A stretch of 64,000 bases of DNA from Prostheceraeus crozeri (Eukaryota; Platyhelminthes; Polycladida; Euryleptidae). Made by a program: the position numbers and the translations under genes. The DNA lies in the NCBI GenBank assembly GCA_907163375.1, contig CAJQUW010006277.1, positions 62,001-126,000 on the forward strand. Direction: 5' to 3'. This document shows, in pieces, positions 10,742 through 23,935 of this stretch. The notes below the pieces were generated by a model. The model had not been told where the DNA came from. It saw nothing but the letters and a program-made list of their open reading frames with translations, and ran no database searches. Position 1 is the first letter of the stretch, and each line of letters starts with the position of its first letter.

Positions 10742-12269
10742 CTGTAGGAGGCGATGAGAAACACTGTTAAACATTCTTAAGAGTCATGTTTTGGTGTACT
10801 TCCATATTCCTTTCCCTATTCTTTTTATATTATTCCTTTCATTTTATGATAAGTTTTGTTGTTATTAAAATTCAACTTCAAATTTTCTTTGGAATTATCA
10901 TTCCTTGTCTTATTTCTTAAGTTTTTTTGTATTCTTCCAGTTGTTTTCAGGAAAGCCGTTGTATACAAATTTGTGGTATAAGTTGTGTCGAACTAAGTAT
11001 TTTGTTTCTTCAGCTGCGTGACGATGTAGGAATCAGTGGATTTAATTAAATGATTCATTTCATAATTAGATATCCATCGATTTTTTTTGGGGAGAAACGA
11101 TGCTAATCTGATATCATGTAGATTTTTGGTGTATTTCAAGTAGCAATGTCAGCTAGTATCTGTAGCTACTTTGTACTTCATATTCACATGCACAATTAAT
11201 GAGCTTAAAAAAGAGCAAAACTGAGCCTTAAACTTTGAAATAGAGACGTGCGATTGCAGGGAAGCATTGCGCATGTGCTGGCAATCTTTCGAAACTGGTA
11301 GCTTTTAGGGGAATCAGTGATGCGTGCTGCATCGCTGTGAGCTGTGTTTCAGTGAGTGTATTTTAATTAATTTCAAACGTTGAGGGCTGGCGTATGATTT
11401 GTATATGCATAATATTGTTGAGTATGCTATATAATTAATTTTTAGTGTCATATGTAATGATCCCATCAATTACAGATCATCTTATGGTATAAGCAAATGC
11501 AACACCTGAATTATGAAACTATCACTTGACCCAGTTAGAATGCCCCCTAGGGAAAGCCCGTCGGTCAAATGGCATTTATGTTTGTTGCTATTCTGGTCAC
11601 GGTTGATATTGTCAGTCTGGACATGAGAATGTGTAGATGAATTTCTTTAATTTGTTAATCCCTAACCAGTATCGGTTTGAAGTTAATTGTAACACAATTA
11701 TCCGGGGATTCAAAACAGAGAACAGAAGTCTATTTCATATCTCCCTCACGCCTGGAATCAGTGTGGTAATCTTGCGCTTGTCAATTTCAAGATGTCATTG
11801 CATACGTGAAATATTTCGCCGTGAACTTCAAGTCACATTCGCAGAAGTATCTCAGGAGGAATATCTCTTGACATTACCACCTCATTCGAACGATTGGCTT
11901 TCTGTATGAGTCTCATACTGCTACAGAAAAGATTGCTGTCTGCCAAATCCATCCGCCAATTGAAGCATACGGAATATGTTATTAGATTGGTCTATTGCGC
12001 ACTAACTTTATCCTAAAACAACATTTGAATACTATTAAGTTGTGAGAACTAATAGCCGTGTGAAAGCGATGTTACTTTTTTTACTTAGTCCAAGATAAAT
12101 TTGAAGTATGTTTAATAGTAATTTGATTAACATTGACAAAGTAATTTGTTCACCATTTCGATTTAAATTACGTACTTGAATCTACAATTTTCGAAATCAT
12201 GTTTCCTTGAGATTGATGTTCACCAAGATTATAGACATTGCATAGTTTTATTGCGTGATGAGGAGGGGA
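10742..12269. other. AT-rich stretch, nothing recognised
   Basis: A 90-codon plus-strand ORF at 11,637-11,909 has no family signature. No other structure noted. Confidence 0.45.
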
Positions 12270-12307
12270 ATCCGGGCTCAAAACATCAAAACGCTCCTGG
12301 AAGGCCA

Positions 12308-12366
12308 GACTGTCACTGCCAGTACTACTCAAGCCACCAGAGGGGGGGGGGCAGTGACGCGACAGC
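12308..12366. repeat. Hairpin with a ten-G run
   Basis: CTGTCACTGCC at about 12,310 is matched by GGCAGTGAC at about 12,351 in inverted orientation, with a run of ten G just before the right arm. The flanks are more GC-rich than the surroundings. It may be a small MITE or a decayed repeat end; no family was recognised. Confidence 0.35.
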
Positions 12367-12370
12367 TTAA

Positions 12371-14115
12371 AATGTTGATTACATGCGCAGGAGAAAAGGA
12401 TGGACTTTTTTGTGTTAAATCATGAATAGGAATTCTCTTTCAAATTAAAATGCAAACATGTTGTAATGACTATGACCGAATCACTATTTGAAAGTTATAC
12501 TCATGAATGTATTCATTGCAGTGAAGTTGAGTTTTGACAAGATGCTTTGATGGTACATAGACGATCTCACTTAAAAATCAACCTAGTTACTAACATTATT
12601 GAACCTCTTTTGGTGTAAAGTGCATTTTAAAAAGAATAGTTCACGAAAGATGATGTTTTTGATTTGAACTCAACAAGCTCTAGTTCTCCAGAAATATAAT
12701 TGAGTATTTAAATGTAACTGTTGGTGTATGATAATGTAAAGAGTGCATCCCTAAGTTACTATCTATTCTATGCTTGGATTCTCCCATATATATTCCGTAT
12801 GTATATTCCATATACTTAAATTTGTTATCATTTTTTTGCTCTCACATTTTGGTTACAATTTTTGTAAATGGTTTTGATTTGCGAATTCCATCGTTATTTG
12901 CTTTACTAATGAATGCTCGATAATATGAAATTTTATTTTTAGTTCAACGGTCATCTGAGCAACTTCAAGTAATTATTGAAGAACTTTGCTGCAGATTTGA
13001 GGTTTATTTTGAATTTGAATCAGAATGAGGCATCAGAAAATCTTCATTACCAGCTCGCCATCGTCAATAAATTCCAATGAGATAAATCAGTCACTTGAAT
13101 GATAATTCCAGACTGCAAGTGCATAACATGACTTCAAAATTTCGTTCAGTCGAAATGTTAGTTTCATCTCATTCTTTCAGTGTTCAATTAATGTTGGAGA
13201 TATCCTATCGTTTGCATATTTATGAAATTGAATATTATGGAGCTGTAATAGCGTATTTATGGCAATGATTATTGCGTGAAACGTGACTGAAAATAGTGAA
13301 AGTCATGTTATCGTCACTGTTACGGTGCTTGCAGCAATCTGACGTAATCGAACTGAGATGAGCAAATTATTATTATTATCGCAATAAATTACTTACAATA
13401 ATTCATGCAAAACTTGTTTATAATAAATGAAATGAACAAACGTTAGATGAGATTGCTTTGCAAGGAATGGAGGAACCACGACCAAGCTAGGTTATCTAAA
13501 TCTATTCTCTAACGAACTGTGACTTGCTTTCGCGCTGTCATTGATTGAGGGTCACTTAGACAAAATTTATTAGCTGTTATATTGAGGATAAATTACAAGC
13601 AGTTACATGAAGAAAACGGATTATTGAAGCATGGCACATCTCCTCAATTATAACCCACACCTTCGATTGAACCCGGGAAAGGATAATCAAAACTGATAAA
13701 GAACCCGGACCTCCAATACATCCCGAGGTAGCCTGCTTTTACATCTCCCCCGAATATGCGCAGGATTACACTGAGGACGTGATGCCGATTCAACCATAGC
13801 CGAGCTCTAGGCAATGATGCATTGTATTTCTTGTAACTCGCTTAAAATACTACACGGTTCATTTTTTCATGATAACTGATGCTTTTTATTGTGAAAGGTA
13901 CTCAAATAAAAATCTAGGTTATTATTCATCACAATCATCAGGTATTTGTTTGCAATGGTCTTGATTTTTACATCAATTGATTCGATAGTCAGTGAGCAAC
14001 CGAGCTCTCAGGACGGCGCAGTTTACAGATACATTCATCGTCTTACGTAATGGTCGAAATAATAGGGAGTCTTGAGAAGTAAGTATCACTGTGTATCAGG
14101 CTACTAACAACCTAA
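12371..14115. other. AT-rich stretch, no gene
   Basis: Nothing recognised except a GC-richer patch at 13,640-13,830 with CCCGGG and CCCGGACC words that could be a decayed repeat. There is a short ATT run near 13,365. Confidence 0.4.
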
Positions 14116-14800
14116 CGAAATGAATGTCTACACACATCAGTGTATCGCAAGCCAACATTTACGGGGTTATACATCCATTATCAAGCGTTTTATCCTAAAC
14201 GATATAAAGTGAACCTGATCAAAGGGTTATTCAACCGAAGTCGCAAGCTTTGTTCTCCTCCATATCTAAATGAAGAATTGGCTTATCTTCGTGCCATTTT
14301 GGTGAGAAATGGGTATCCACATTGGTTCATAGACAAACATAGTGTCGTGGTGTCAGTGAAACCTGAAGTATCAAGTGTCCCGAAGAGAGTTATACGCTTT
14401 GGTCTACAATATATTGGTGAAGTATCTGTTCAAGAAGCACAAAATATCTGCCGAGCAATCCATCGAGCATATCCTCACATCAAAGTCGAGCCATGGTTCC
14501 GCACAAAGAAGTTAAGCAGCAATGCTCCCAAGGATCCGATCCCTTCTGCTCATCAATCAAATTTGGTATATTCTTATAATTGTGCTTGCGGAGCAAGCTA
14601 CGTGGGCAGGACGGAGAGGAACCTCGGTGAGAGGGCAGCTGAACACGTTCTAAAATGGTGTGAAGCCGGCAGGAACCGACCGAGGTCCACTAACCCACCC
14701 AGCTCTGCTATTACACAGCATCACTTACAGTGTCAACACCGTCCAACCTAACTAATGATCAAAGTTCATTCACAACCACTCAGAGCAGTTGTTGCTACGG
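14116..14800 (+). pseudogene. Penelope-like element: RT thumb and GIY-YIG endonuclease
   Basis: 5'-truncated Penelope-like retroelement. The open part (14,140-14,751, read from a GTG inside the RT) begins with VYRKPTFTG and YKVNLIKGLF, the RT thumb signature of this class. RNGYP and FGLQYIG follow, then the GIY-YIG nuclease region SNLVYSYNCACGASYVGRT at about residues 140-157, with ERAAEH after it. Penelope elements use this single-strand nuclease instead of the LINE endonuclease. The catalytic RT palm is missing upstream. The C-terminal tail (KVHSQPLRAVVA) follows the last stop. It is a dead 3' fragment. Confidence 0.8.
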
Positions 14801-17800
14801 AGTAACCGGTTGCGGGCGTGAAAGGATAGACAAACTTGATGCACATCATATAGAAATTTAAAGAAAACTTTTTGTAATAAACTCAGTTACTAAGAATGAA
14901 AATAGAGAAAAAGTTGTCCACGTCAAAAGTCATTCAAATGTTAAAAATGGTCGTCTGACGTCTCTATTTTAAATACTTCTTTACATTGAATGTTTTGTAA
15001 AAAATGTTTTTGCTGATGATTCCGTTCTATACGGGCTTCTAATGGACCGTGGCTTAGTAAAATCAAAACATTACCGAATCCCGAGGTTCTATTAGAACTA
15101 TGTGCTACCTGACTACATGTACTCAGTGACTGTGCATGATGTTCTCTTATAGAGCAGTGCTATATTTGTCGAATGAAAATCAGTTTTCAATCACGTTATT
15201 GCAATTGATCGGAAGCAGTCAAATAGTAAAATATTAAGCAGAAGGGAAGATAGTATGCACTATACAGGGTCTTGGTGAGCGTGAAAAGATTACATTCAAA
15301 AATTAGATTCACTGAATATGCTTGAAACATATGGGACAAGCGACACTTTCATTTCGTCAATGCAATGCGAGATAAACCAGTGTTCGGACATATAAGTAAG
15401 TCATGTATACAAGGACTGGTCAGTTTTCTCATACATTGTAGATGTATAAATTTCTACTTAAATCAATGCGGCGATAAAGATTTCATCGGTCTATTTTCTT
15501 TTTTCTTTGCCATATATAATAAAATGTGCTCTTTTATCAACACTTTTAAGGCAATGTGACAGATTATTGTTTAAATTTACAAATACCGGATATTAATGCT
15601 CGCACTTGATAAGATATACCGATATTGTGTAATGCAATCGTATGTTCATCCTCAGTATTTGCCGACATCATAAAATGCTATTGAGGGCTTCAGATTGCTA
15701 CTTCATATTGTATATTAGAATAGACAAGTGAATAGTTAATGAATGTGTAGCATAAAAATTATACAAATTTATATAGAAAAGCATGTTCCAGTTTAATTGA
15801 ATCCACCAATAAATCTTAGAAAGTTGTTTGAATAACAGATGTTGATCTGCAAGGGATCGTTTTCTTCAGAGTAGTTTATGACTGTTGAAAGAATGATGTT
15901 TTCTTAGATGATTTATATTTTTCCTTCACATTTAAACAGCGTAGAGGAAAGATCTTTAATTTTCGCCAAAACTCGGCGATCTGCCCATGGGATGCAACAG
16001 AGCAATAGGATTGAGGATTGACGAATTGTGTTAATTAAAAGTCAGACGAGATGAAACACAAACACAGAGCGGATCGGTAGAACAGTTTGCTGATGGGATT
16101 AATTCATGGAATATACTGTTGTGCTCTCGCTGGAATGCTCGTCCTGGGAATATTTTCTAAAGTAAAGTTGTTTTAAGTTAGCGAGGAAAATACGTTTTTC
16201 GAAGACTCATCCATCAAATCAAGAAGATATGACCGGCCATAAAGATCAGAGTTTGATTTACCAAATACATAGAAACTTTCATGATGAGGGAAGCAAATCA
16301 TGCTCTCGCTGTCTTAAGAAGGATTCATTTTCAACGGCTCTTATTTGCAACTTTTATGTAAACTTTCAACTCATGCGTTCTGTGCATGTCATCTTATACA
16401 AGGTTTTCATGACTCTAGTACATTCGTGAAGATTTTTGAATGTCGGAATCTTTTCCACCACTTTTGAAAGTAAATCATTCCTAGATTTGCAAAAATTCTT
16501 GAAAGTTCCTGAATTCACATCAAATCAGTATTCTGCTTACTCATTCCTTATTTTGTCAGATCTCGATTTCGTTAATGATTGTCACCAAATGAATAATTGT
16601 CATTGTTGTGAATATTTCTTTACCTCAGAAAGAATATGTGTTGTGCTATCCTGCCGATCTGCCTCACGTCTTCATCATTGTAGATATATGCAGAAATGAA
16701 TGCTAATTTGCCGACATGTTATTGATGAATCTCTTGCCTGTATAAAGTTTTCTGATGTAGGCCCCAGTTCATCTAGCTTATTGTTTTATGAATTGAATAA
16801 TAAAATATTGAGTCACATCCTCAGTTGAAAAATGGGAACAGACTTGAATAGTTGCACTTTCATCCAATAGCATGAATCATCAAGGAAATATGAGGAAATT
16901 TCACTGACTTGCTAATTGCAAATTTTATTATTTTACCGGGTAGCAGCCATCCTGTTACATTTTAGTTGAGAATGTACTTTAGCTGCTGATAAATTGCCGC
17001 ACCGGCATTGCATTTTTGAAAACTACTTCTATTAATTACTACAATCAAACAGTAACTTATGCATAGTTTTCTCTTACATGAGTGACCATGCGGAATCACC
17101 TACTATGCTGTTTGGGTGCTAAAATTTTGCAAGGGACAGTAGATTAAAAAGAGTGCATGAAAGACATTCTCACCCTAATCTCGAACGCGTCACGCGATAT
17201 AAGACTAAACTGGTCCTGGAATTTTTGGTCGTGTTCCTTGCCTTCCCTAGAATATTGGAGGAAATTCTCTTCACACTAAAATAATACTAGATTCATGAGC
17301 AAATATTCACTAAAGTCAATAATGGATCTTAGGTGGTGAGTAAAGATTACAGGTAAATTGACTTGCGAATAAATCGATGTTTGTATTTGTGATGGTATTC
17401 AATCTCAAACAAGTGTCTTGATTGGAAATAGCTTGATTTTTAGTTTTATTTTGTGTTTATTCTCGATCATTCTCAAAGTTGCTGTTACTAATTAGGAATT
17501 GACAAGTTCTGGAATTTCAGCCCTGTGCGTGATCGTGTATTTGATTCGGTACTCAGTCGGGAGCACCACTTACCCGAGTTCCGTCAAGACACTATTGTTG
17601 TCTACATAATAACTCATCAAACATCTGTAGACATCTTAAACAGACATTTCGATCATTTCAGATGATATGTTACACTGAACATTGAATTTTATAAAAAAAG
17701 GAAAATGTATCAACATTGGAATTTCATCTCCATCGTGATTCCATGTTCTTGCAAAACTCACAAAGCATCTGCAACATAACATATTAACGTTATTTCTGCA

Positions 17801-20800
17801 GCAGTTAGCTGCAAGTTTCGTTTTGCGCTCAAGAATGTTGAATGAAATAGAATTCAATTCATGGTTTATTGCATCTTAGTGAAAATTCACCTATTTTAGA
17901 CAGATAATTCTTTGTAAGGAATCTTTGTGCGACAGTTCGTGACACCTCATGCCAAACAGATAAAGGTTCGAACTTCTTCAAAATGATTTTATGTTCATCT
18001 CAAGACATTAAGCTCAGTTGTGAGTCATCAGAGAGTGAATTTAATGAGATACCAATCGATCAGTCCTTTGTGTTACAAATGTCTTGATAATAAATTGATG
18101 CTTGCAAATAACTCGATTTCGCTAAGTTTTGATAGTAGGTTGCCTGAAATCAGGGAATTTTATAATGCGCTTCTGCTTGGTAGCCATTCGCACGAATGGG
18201 CACTTTAGGAATATGCGCTCAAGACAGCATTTCCGGAGTATGCTCTCTAAGGACCCTGTCGCTCACATTGATGACCTTTATTCCACGCATCCCAGGGTGC
18301 GTCTCAAAGGACACTGTAGTGCATAATAAGTTTTATATGTCTGGGGTTAGGCTATGTGCGAAGTAAAGTTCTATGTAAACATATAATGCTATTGCATGTA
18401 ACTCTTGAGAAGTTTGAATATTACAATTCTTGATCACTGCTAGTCACGGATACTGCAGAGATGAAGAAATCTTTGTTTGACTTTTACTGAAGTCTATAAA
18501 CGTTTGCTCTCTCAATAGATTTTAATTCATGAAAAGTTTGAAAATCTGCGAATGTTTGTAAATGTGAATAGATTTAAAATTCAGATTTCAATCTAAAAAT
18601 GATTTGAAATATCCATTCACCGTCAGATTTTTGCATTTGCGAATATCTTTAAGAGAATATGTGGCTAGGCTATGTGGAATATACCGTAGAACTGAGGTAG
18701 CATTAATTTATCTCTAGGCATGGCCATACACTAGGTCACATTTGTTGAAATTTGATTGAAAATTGCTCTTTGCTTGTATCAAATTTATCGGATGACTGAG
18801 TCCTGATGATTTATATGATTTCTTTAGAAAACCATAAACGACTTCGTAGTATGAATTACTTCTATTTGATCAAGTAGTAATTTCACATTTTGTAGGCAAC
18901 TTAGGGAATCCCTAATAATTTCAAGTAAACAATAAAGGTCTAATGCGTTAACTCTTTTGACCTAAACAGTCATAACAAACATGAAAAATGATAAAAGATT
19001 GAAGTTATGACAGAGCTTTCACAGTGTTCTGTTTCGAATCATGAATTTCCCGCTTCAATTTGAATAATTATCAAATTTTATGTGAGACCCGATAATTTCG
19101 TTCATTTACTAATTTTTGGGCCTTGTTCCCATCATTCAAAATAAGTATATATAAAACACTATAGTGTATTTAAACACTTTGCCATCATTGTGTGGATGAG
19201 ATCGAAGGAAATTTTTTTGTGAACTGTATTGGAATTCTTAACCTCGTAGAAGATCGAGACTTCGCCGCAAAAATATTTCTTTGAAATCAGCGTTTTAATG
19301 CATACTTTCTTGTGAAACGAATTATTTTTTGCAACTTCGCTGACTTTGATATCAAATCCATTTCAGCGGATGCAGCATCGGCTATAACTGCAATCCATTC
19401 ATGAAATAAGTGTATCGCATCAAAGTTGATGAACTGCATTTAGTTATAAAATTCCATATCATACCACCTACATTCCTGAAGGAAAAAGATTTTTTTGTTT
19501 CTGTGCGAATCTGCTAGTCTCAGAGATGTTAAGCATCTCTTTTGAATTGCTTCTTGTCCTGGGGAAAATTTGTTGTATTTTTATCTCACTGAAGTTTCTG
19601 ATAGCAGCTATTTAGACTTCAGAGGTATTTTTGTAGTTGTCTCCTTTGTTCAAAGTCTCGTATTGAAAGATATTACACTTTCACTTCCAAAATAATGGAA
19701 CTAATTACTTCGTTATTAACATTGTTAATCATTCTACACTATAAGTTTCAAAAGTTTTGTTTTGAGTTTCATCCCCGGGAGAAAAGTTTCCATTGAAAGA
19801 TGTAAGGAAATCAATGATAATTTGAAATGAATTTTGTAAGAGGTCTCATTATTATTTAAAACTTTATACATTTATTCAGGAAGTTCAGGTCTGAAAACTG
19901 AAACTTGCAGATATTTTGCTAGGAGATGAAGATGATTAAAACATTTACAGGCTTGTCCGCAATCTTTTTACTTCTTTTTCATGTCTAGTGAAAAGTGAAT
20001 TGATCCCTCCTTTCAAACTTTCGATTTTGACAATCAAACTATGACTTCATCTTTATTCGCTTTTTTGCTATGATAGGTAAATTAGTTAACGCATGTTTGC
20101 AGCATGTTAGTCGGTGCATAATTTCGCTTTATATATTCATGTTTTACTGTGGCTTGGAACAGTGATAAAATGTCACTTGAGCTCACTCATGTGAAATATT
20201 GACGCCTGAATTTGATGCTACTGAACTAACTGGTTGCTATTACAGTTCAATTTTTGCGGAAACCTTGAAATAATAATTTGTCCGTTACATCGTTGGTTAT
20301 TTAGTGCAAAGTAATAATCAGGACTTGATTTCTTTTGATCTTGTGCTGTTGTTCTTTTGTGTTATTAATTCGCTTCATCTCAAGCCTAGTATAATTTGAG
20401 TGACAAAGTCTTTGTATGGATGGATTGATATTTGTCTTCGCATCCAGAGGAAGTGAAGTCTGATAAAGAATCTATGCATTTAGTATGTCGATGAGCTTGT
20501 AATTATTTCCTTATCTTTTTTCTAATCGTTTTGTCTTCATTCACGTGTGATTTCCTTGTTAGCCTTTTAACTTCACTAATCGCTGGTGGAGGTCACTATA
20601 GTTGCTGGAAAGAGAACATATTCTTGATAATGTCTTCAACGTTTAGATTGCCGATCAATTCGTAGATCGATTATCGATTTCTAAAAATGACGTCTTTGTG
20701 CTGTTAGACTCAAGAACGAGATTTTTGCAATGTTTCTATTTTGCTTGGAAATGTTTCTGGAAATGTTCACCTGATTTATCATAATTAGTAAAATTAGTAG

Positions 20801-20994
20801 TAAGGTAATTAGTTTTTTTCTGCCGAAATGTCAATGATAATGATAATATATTTGTCATATAGCATTCACATATGACACAGAAGTTAAACTTAAACCATGA
20901 AAAGTAGAGAAAGCCCATGGCGGGCAACAAAAACCAAACATTGATGAACAAGAAAGTTAGAGTCAAGCAATAGGTACATTTCAAATGAAATTAG
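14801..20994. other. Long AT-rich stretch without recognised genes
   Basis: About 6 kb with only short chance ORFs (up to 87 codons) and no named repeat. A GC-richer patch at 18,170-18,330 gives overlapping ORFs but no motif. It is best read as intronic or intergenic sequence. Confidence 0.5.
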
Positions 20995-21190
20995 AGAAAT
21001 TAAGGGATCACCGTATGTCGTTGATGCGGAAATAGTTTGTTAACTGGTGCTTAAAGTCATTTAATGTGGGAGCAGAAACTTCGAAGTACTTCAACTCATT
21101 CCACTGCTTAACCACATCACTCGTGGACTATGTATTTCAAGAAAAAAAGGGTTTTACAAAAGGATGAACACTACAAGTAATAAAAAGTTC
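20995..21190 (-). pseudogene. CR1/L2-like LINE 3' end
   Basis: On the minus strand this reads VVKQWNELKYF followed by APTLNDFKHQLTNYF. It matches the general C-terminal pattern of CR1/L2/Jockey RTs (VV..WN.LP..VV.APT.N.FK..LD). A stop follows shortly after. It abuts the C-terminus of the RLE-type LINE without a gap, so one of them inserted into or recombined with the other. Confidence 0.55.
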
Positions 21191-21229
21191 ATAAAAAAAG
21201 TCCAATTTCCCTGCTCCTAGCAAACAGGC

Positions 21230-21646
21230 AGCATTCCCTCGCTGGATGTCGAGACCAATTCTCTGCATCAGCCACGCAGCCTCCCTCTAGTCTCCTGTTG
21301 TCATTGTGAGACGCCTCCCAACTGATTCCAAGAAGGTCTTGGTCGACTCCCCCATCGCACTACACGTCTCAACAGCCACTGGTTGGACTACAAAGCGGTC
21401 AGCGAGAGTGTTGTATTTGGCTAACTTCCTCGCTTCAGCCGCATTCGCAGCAGCTCCAGCTCCAGTAGCAGATGCCGACAGATTCGTGCGAGAGAACGTG
21501 TCGGAACATGTGGCATCCCATACCATGCATCTGCCTCTCATGAAAGGAAATAGAGTTAGGCCATCTGGACGCTTGTCATCTCCGCGGTCCAATCCTGGAG
21601 GCTCAATAATGGGTGAAAGGCCACATTTTGATAAGGCTCGACGCAT
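21230..21646 (-). pseudogene. Restriction-like endonuclease of an RLE-type LINE
   Basis: C-terminal endonuclease of a site-type non-LTR retrotransposon (the R2-like mechanism, where a PD-(D/E)xK enzyme cuts the target). The frame contains GLSPIIEPPGLDRGDDKRPDG, with the Pro-Asp pair, then about 15 residues to the Asp of VWDATCSDTF, fitting the PD-x(12-15)-D nuclease pattern. It continues with Ala-rich GAAANAAEARK and VQPVAVETCSAMGE. After a stop near 21,290 the same frame still reads WLMQRIGLDIQRGNAACLL, the usual C-terminal block. A frame break separates it from the upstream zinc-knuckle part. Confidence 0.7.
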
Positions 21647-22217
21647 TCAGAGCTGCATGGCGTGAAGTTCTACCTGCGCTGTACCGGCAAGACAAGGTGT
21701 GAATTCCAAGCTTATCGATCGTGCCTTTGCACACACAGGTAAATTCTTCACAAACTCTACTGCCGACACGCATTGCAGCAGCAAACCGATAGGATTGATT
21801 ATCCAGCATTGTTCCGGTGCTGGCGATTGGGACAGCATGTAGCCAAGAACCGCTGTAAGCCGATTGTGCTCCAAGAAGCCTTGGTCGTTCCAGGTTGTTA
21901 GCGTTGGCAAGCCATTCCTGAATTTGATTATCATATTGAGCTTTGTCCCAAACACGCTGTTGACTCCTGACATTTTCATGTGGAATATTATTCTCACCGT
22001 ACTTATCCGTCCACCGATCAAGAACATTGTTGAGTCGACTGACATGAGAGGATCCGGGAATGCCTGTGAGGATTTTCATGACAAGTTGACGTGATGAAAA
22101 AGAAGAGGATAAATAGGCTGGGAGAGCAATATCAGATGGTTGTCGAATTCCAAGGCCACCAGAACTTATTGGTTGCTTCGCTTGTACCCATGAGCGTTGT
22201 TCGAAATTTATGTTCAT
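21603..22217 (-). pseudogene. RLE-type LINE: post-RT region and zinc knuckle
   Basis: A 204-codon frame lying between the RT and the restriction-like endonuclease of an RLE LINE. Recognisable parts are KQPISSGGLGIRQPSDIALPA near the start, LLGAQSAYSGSWLHAVPI, RFAAAMRVG, and the Cys-His knuckle C-x-C-x9-H-x3-C in FTCVCKGTIDKLGIHTLSC, followed by SAGRTSRHAALN. The RT itself is absent: the element is 5'-truncated at about 22,217, next to a T-rich run. The frame shifts just before the nuclease part. Confidence 0.7.
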
Positions 22218-23535
22218 TATTTTTTTTTCAGGTAAGTAGTTGTAATTTTCGTTGAGTATTGTTGATTGGGCAATCTACCTTGTATTCAAAAAACTTATCC
22301 ATTGTGACTTCGATTTCATTGCTTTTATCCAGAAGATTATATGTTTCCTATCCGCCACAATTGCTAATTTATGAAATGTATTTCCACCCTCGAATAAAAA
22401 CATATGATCAGGATCATTTTTTTAAAAAATGGTCCATCATTGAAAAGCTTCATTTTCCGCCCACAAATTTAAATAATTACAGAATTAAAGAAACATAGGC
22501 ATCTCATCTGAAAAAATTTCATGGAGATGTTATGTAACGTAGATGAATTTGAGATTTTTGCAGTAAGCAGACAGGTGTGTTTTGACATGATTATGTGTCT
22601 GTTTTCATCGTTCTCATTTTCCTGTTTAACAAGTGATTAAGCTCATCACGATGGAACAACATGCCTTTAGGATTGCAGGCGTAATATATAAGGGTGCAGT
22701 CTCTTTCATTTTGGGAAAAGTGACGATGATTTAGCTTCAGTAAATATGTAACCTTATAATCGTTCGATTCTCGATGATACATAATATTCTTCATTTTGCT
22801 CCAACTGAAATGTGTGCAAATCAAAATGTATCACTTCAATACTCGTCTCGAATTTTTGTGTAATCAGTCAATTCATGGTATTTCATACATAATGCTTCAT
22901 ATTATTTGTTTTATATCATAATATGCAATGTTCCAGTGTGCGGATTGTGAATGTGTAAGGCACTCTCCAGGTCTAGGGTATTCAAGTTCTCGTAATTCGA
23001 CCAAAAATTTTGCTGGGCCTTTCAATTTGTCAAATAGCTATAGAAATGGGTATATCAGATTTTTAAATTTCATAGAAATCAAGCTTTCAAAATGGCTCTT
23101 TTTCTGAAAGTGCACGCATCAAAGTTGTTTCAAAATCTCAAAATTTTCCAAGCAGTATGTGCGCAGCTTTAGATGTTCGTTATAATTAGAGGGATGATTT
23201 GTCAATTCTGTTTAAAATTACTTTGATACAAGACTTACTTTGAAAACGAAAATGATCATGTACATGTAAGTACGTATCGTTGCCTGGAGAATGATGACTG
23301 GATGATGAATGTTTGTGTGATTGTGCTTGAGTAGAATTTGTAGAGCATGTGGATGAGGAGTGAAATCAGTCTCAATAAAAGATATTTCAACGATACGACG
23401 CTGATTATTCTCAGTTCTCAGACTCTCAGGGATCCATTTCAGGGCCACATCTTTTACAGTGACAACTTCCATCCATGTAGTCGAAGGTTCAAAGCATCAT
23501 GTGATTGATTTTGCCGCATGAATTCAAAGACTCGG
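22218..23535. other. AT-rich stretch, nothing recognised
   Basis: Short chance ORFs only. No repeat family could be named. Confidence 0.45.
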
Positions 23536-23539
23536 ACAA

Positions 23540-23935
23540 CCCTCATATCTTCAACGGACATAGACGAGTTCTAGAATGGTTTAAAAATGTGTCTAAAACT
23601 CAATGCGCAGAAGTGGAGATCAGCTTTGATCAAAGGCCTGTGGCATGCCTTTGTAGCTGTAAGTCTGCCTAACGTTAAATTCACCAAAGAACTCTCAATG
23701 TTGGGTGTTGCTTTCGGCAGTACTGGAACTTGGACTGCACATATGTTGACAAGACAGTAGCCACTGTCTCTCCTCGCCTTTATGCTATTCGCCTAATTTG
23801 AACTGGTGTGCTTTTCCTTAATAAGTTTTGTCATGGAATATTGCCCACCTCCTTTTGCTTCCTTAAACTCCACTGCCAGCAAACGCCTCAATTGCGTCCA
23901 ACACCGATTTTTCCTCAAGACGAACTGTCGGACGT
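23540..23935 (+). pseudogene. CR1/Jockey-like LINE RT fragment
   Basis: Strongly decayed RT C-terminal region on the plus strand, readable only across several frames: LKLNAQK (the KLN block after the catalytic box), SMLGVAFGSTGTWTAH, then VDKTVATVSPRLYAIRL (the H-D-V-K...L..L.R block), MEYCPPPFASLNST and LNCVQHRFF. This order matches the RT thumb of CR1/Jockey-type LINEs. No single long ORF remains. Confidence 0.55.

Noticed and set aside
21306-21665. 119-codon plus-strand ORF with Ala-rich stretch
   Set aside because: Antisense of the RLE-type LINE nuclease region.
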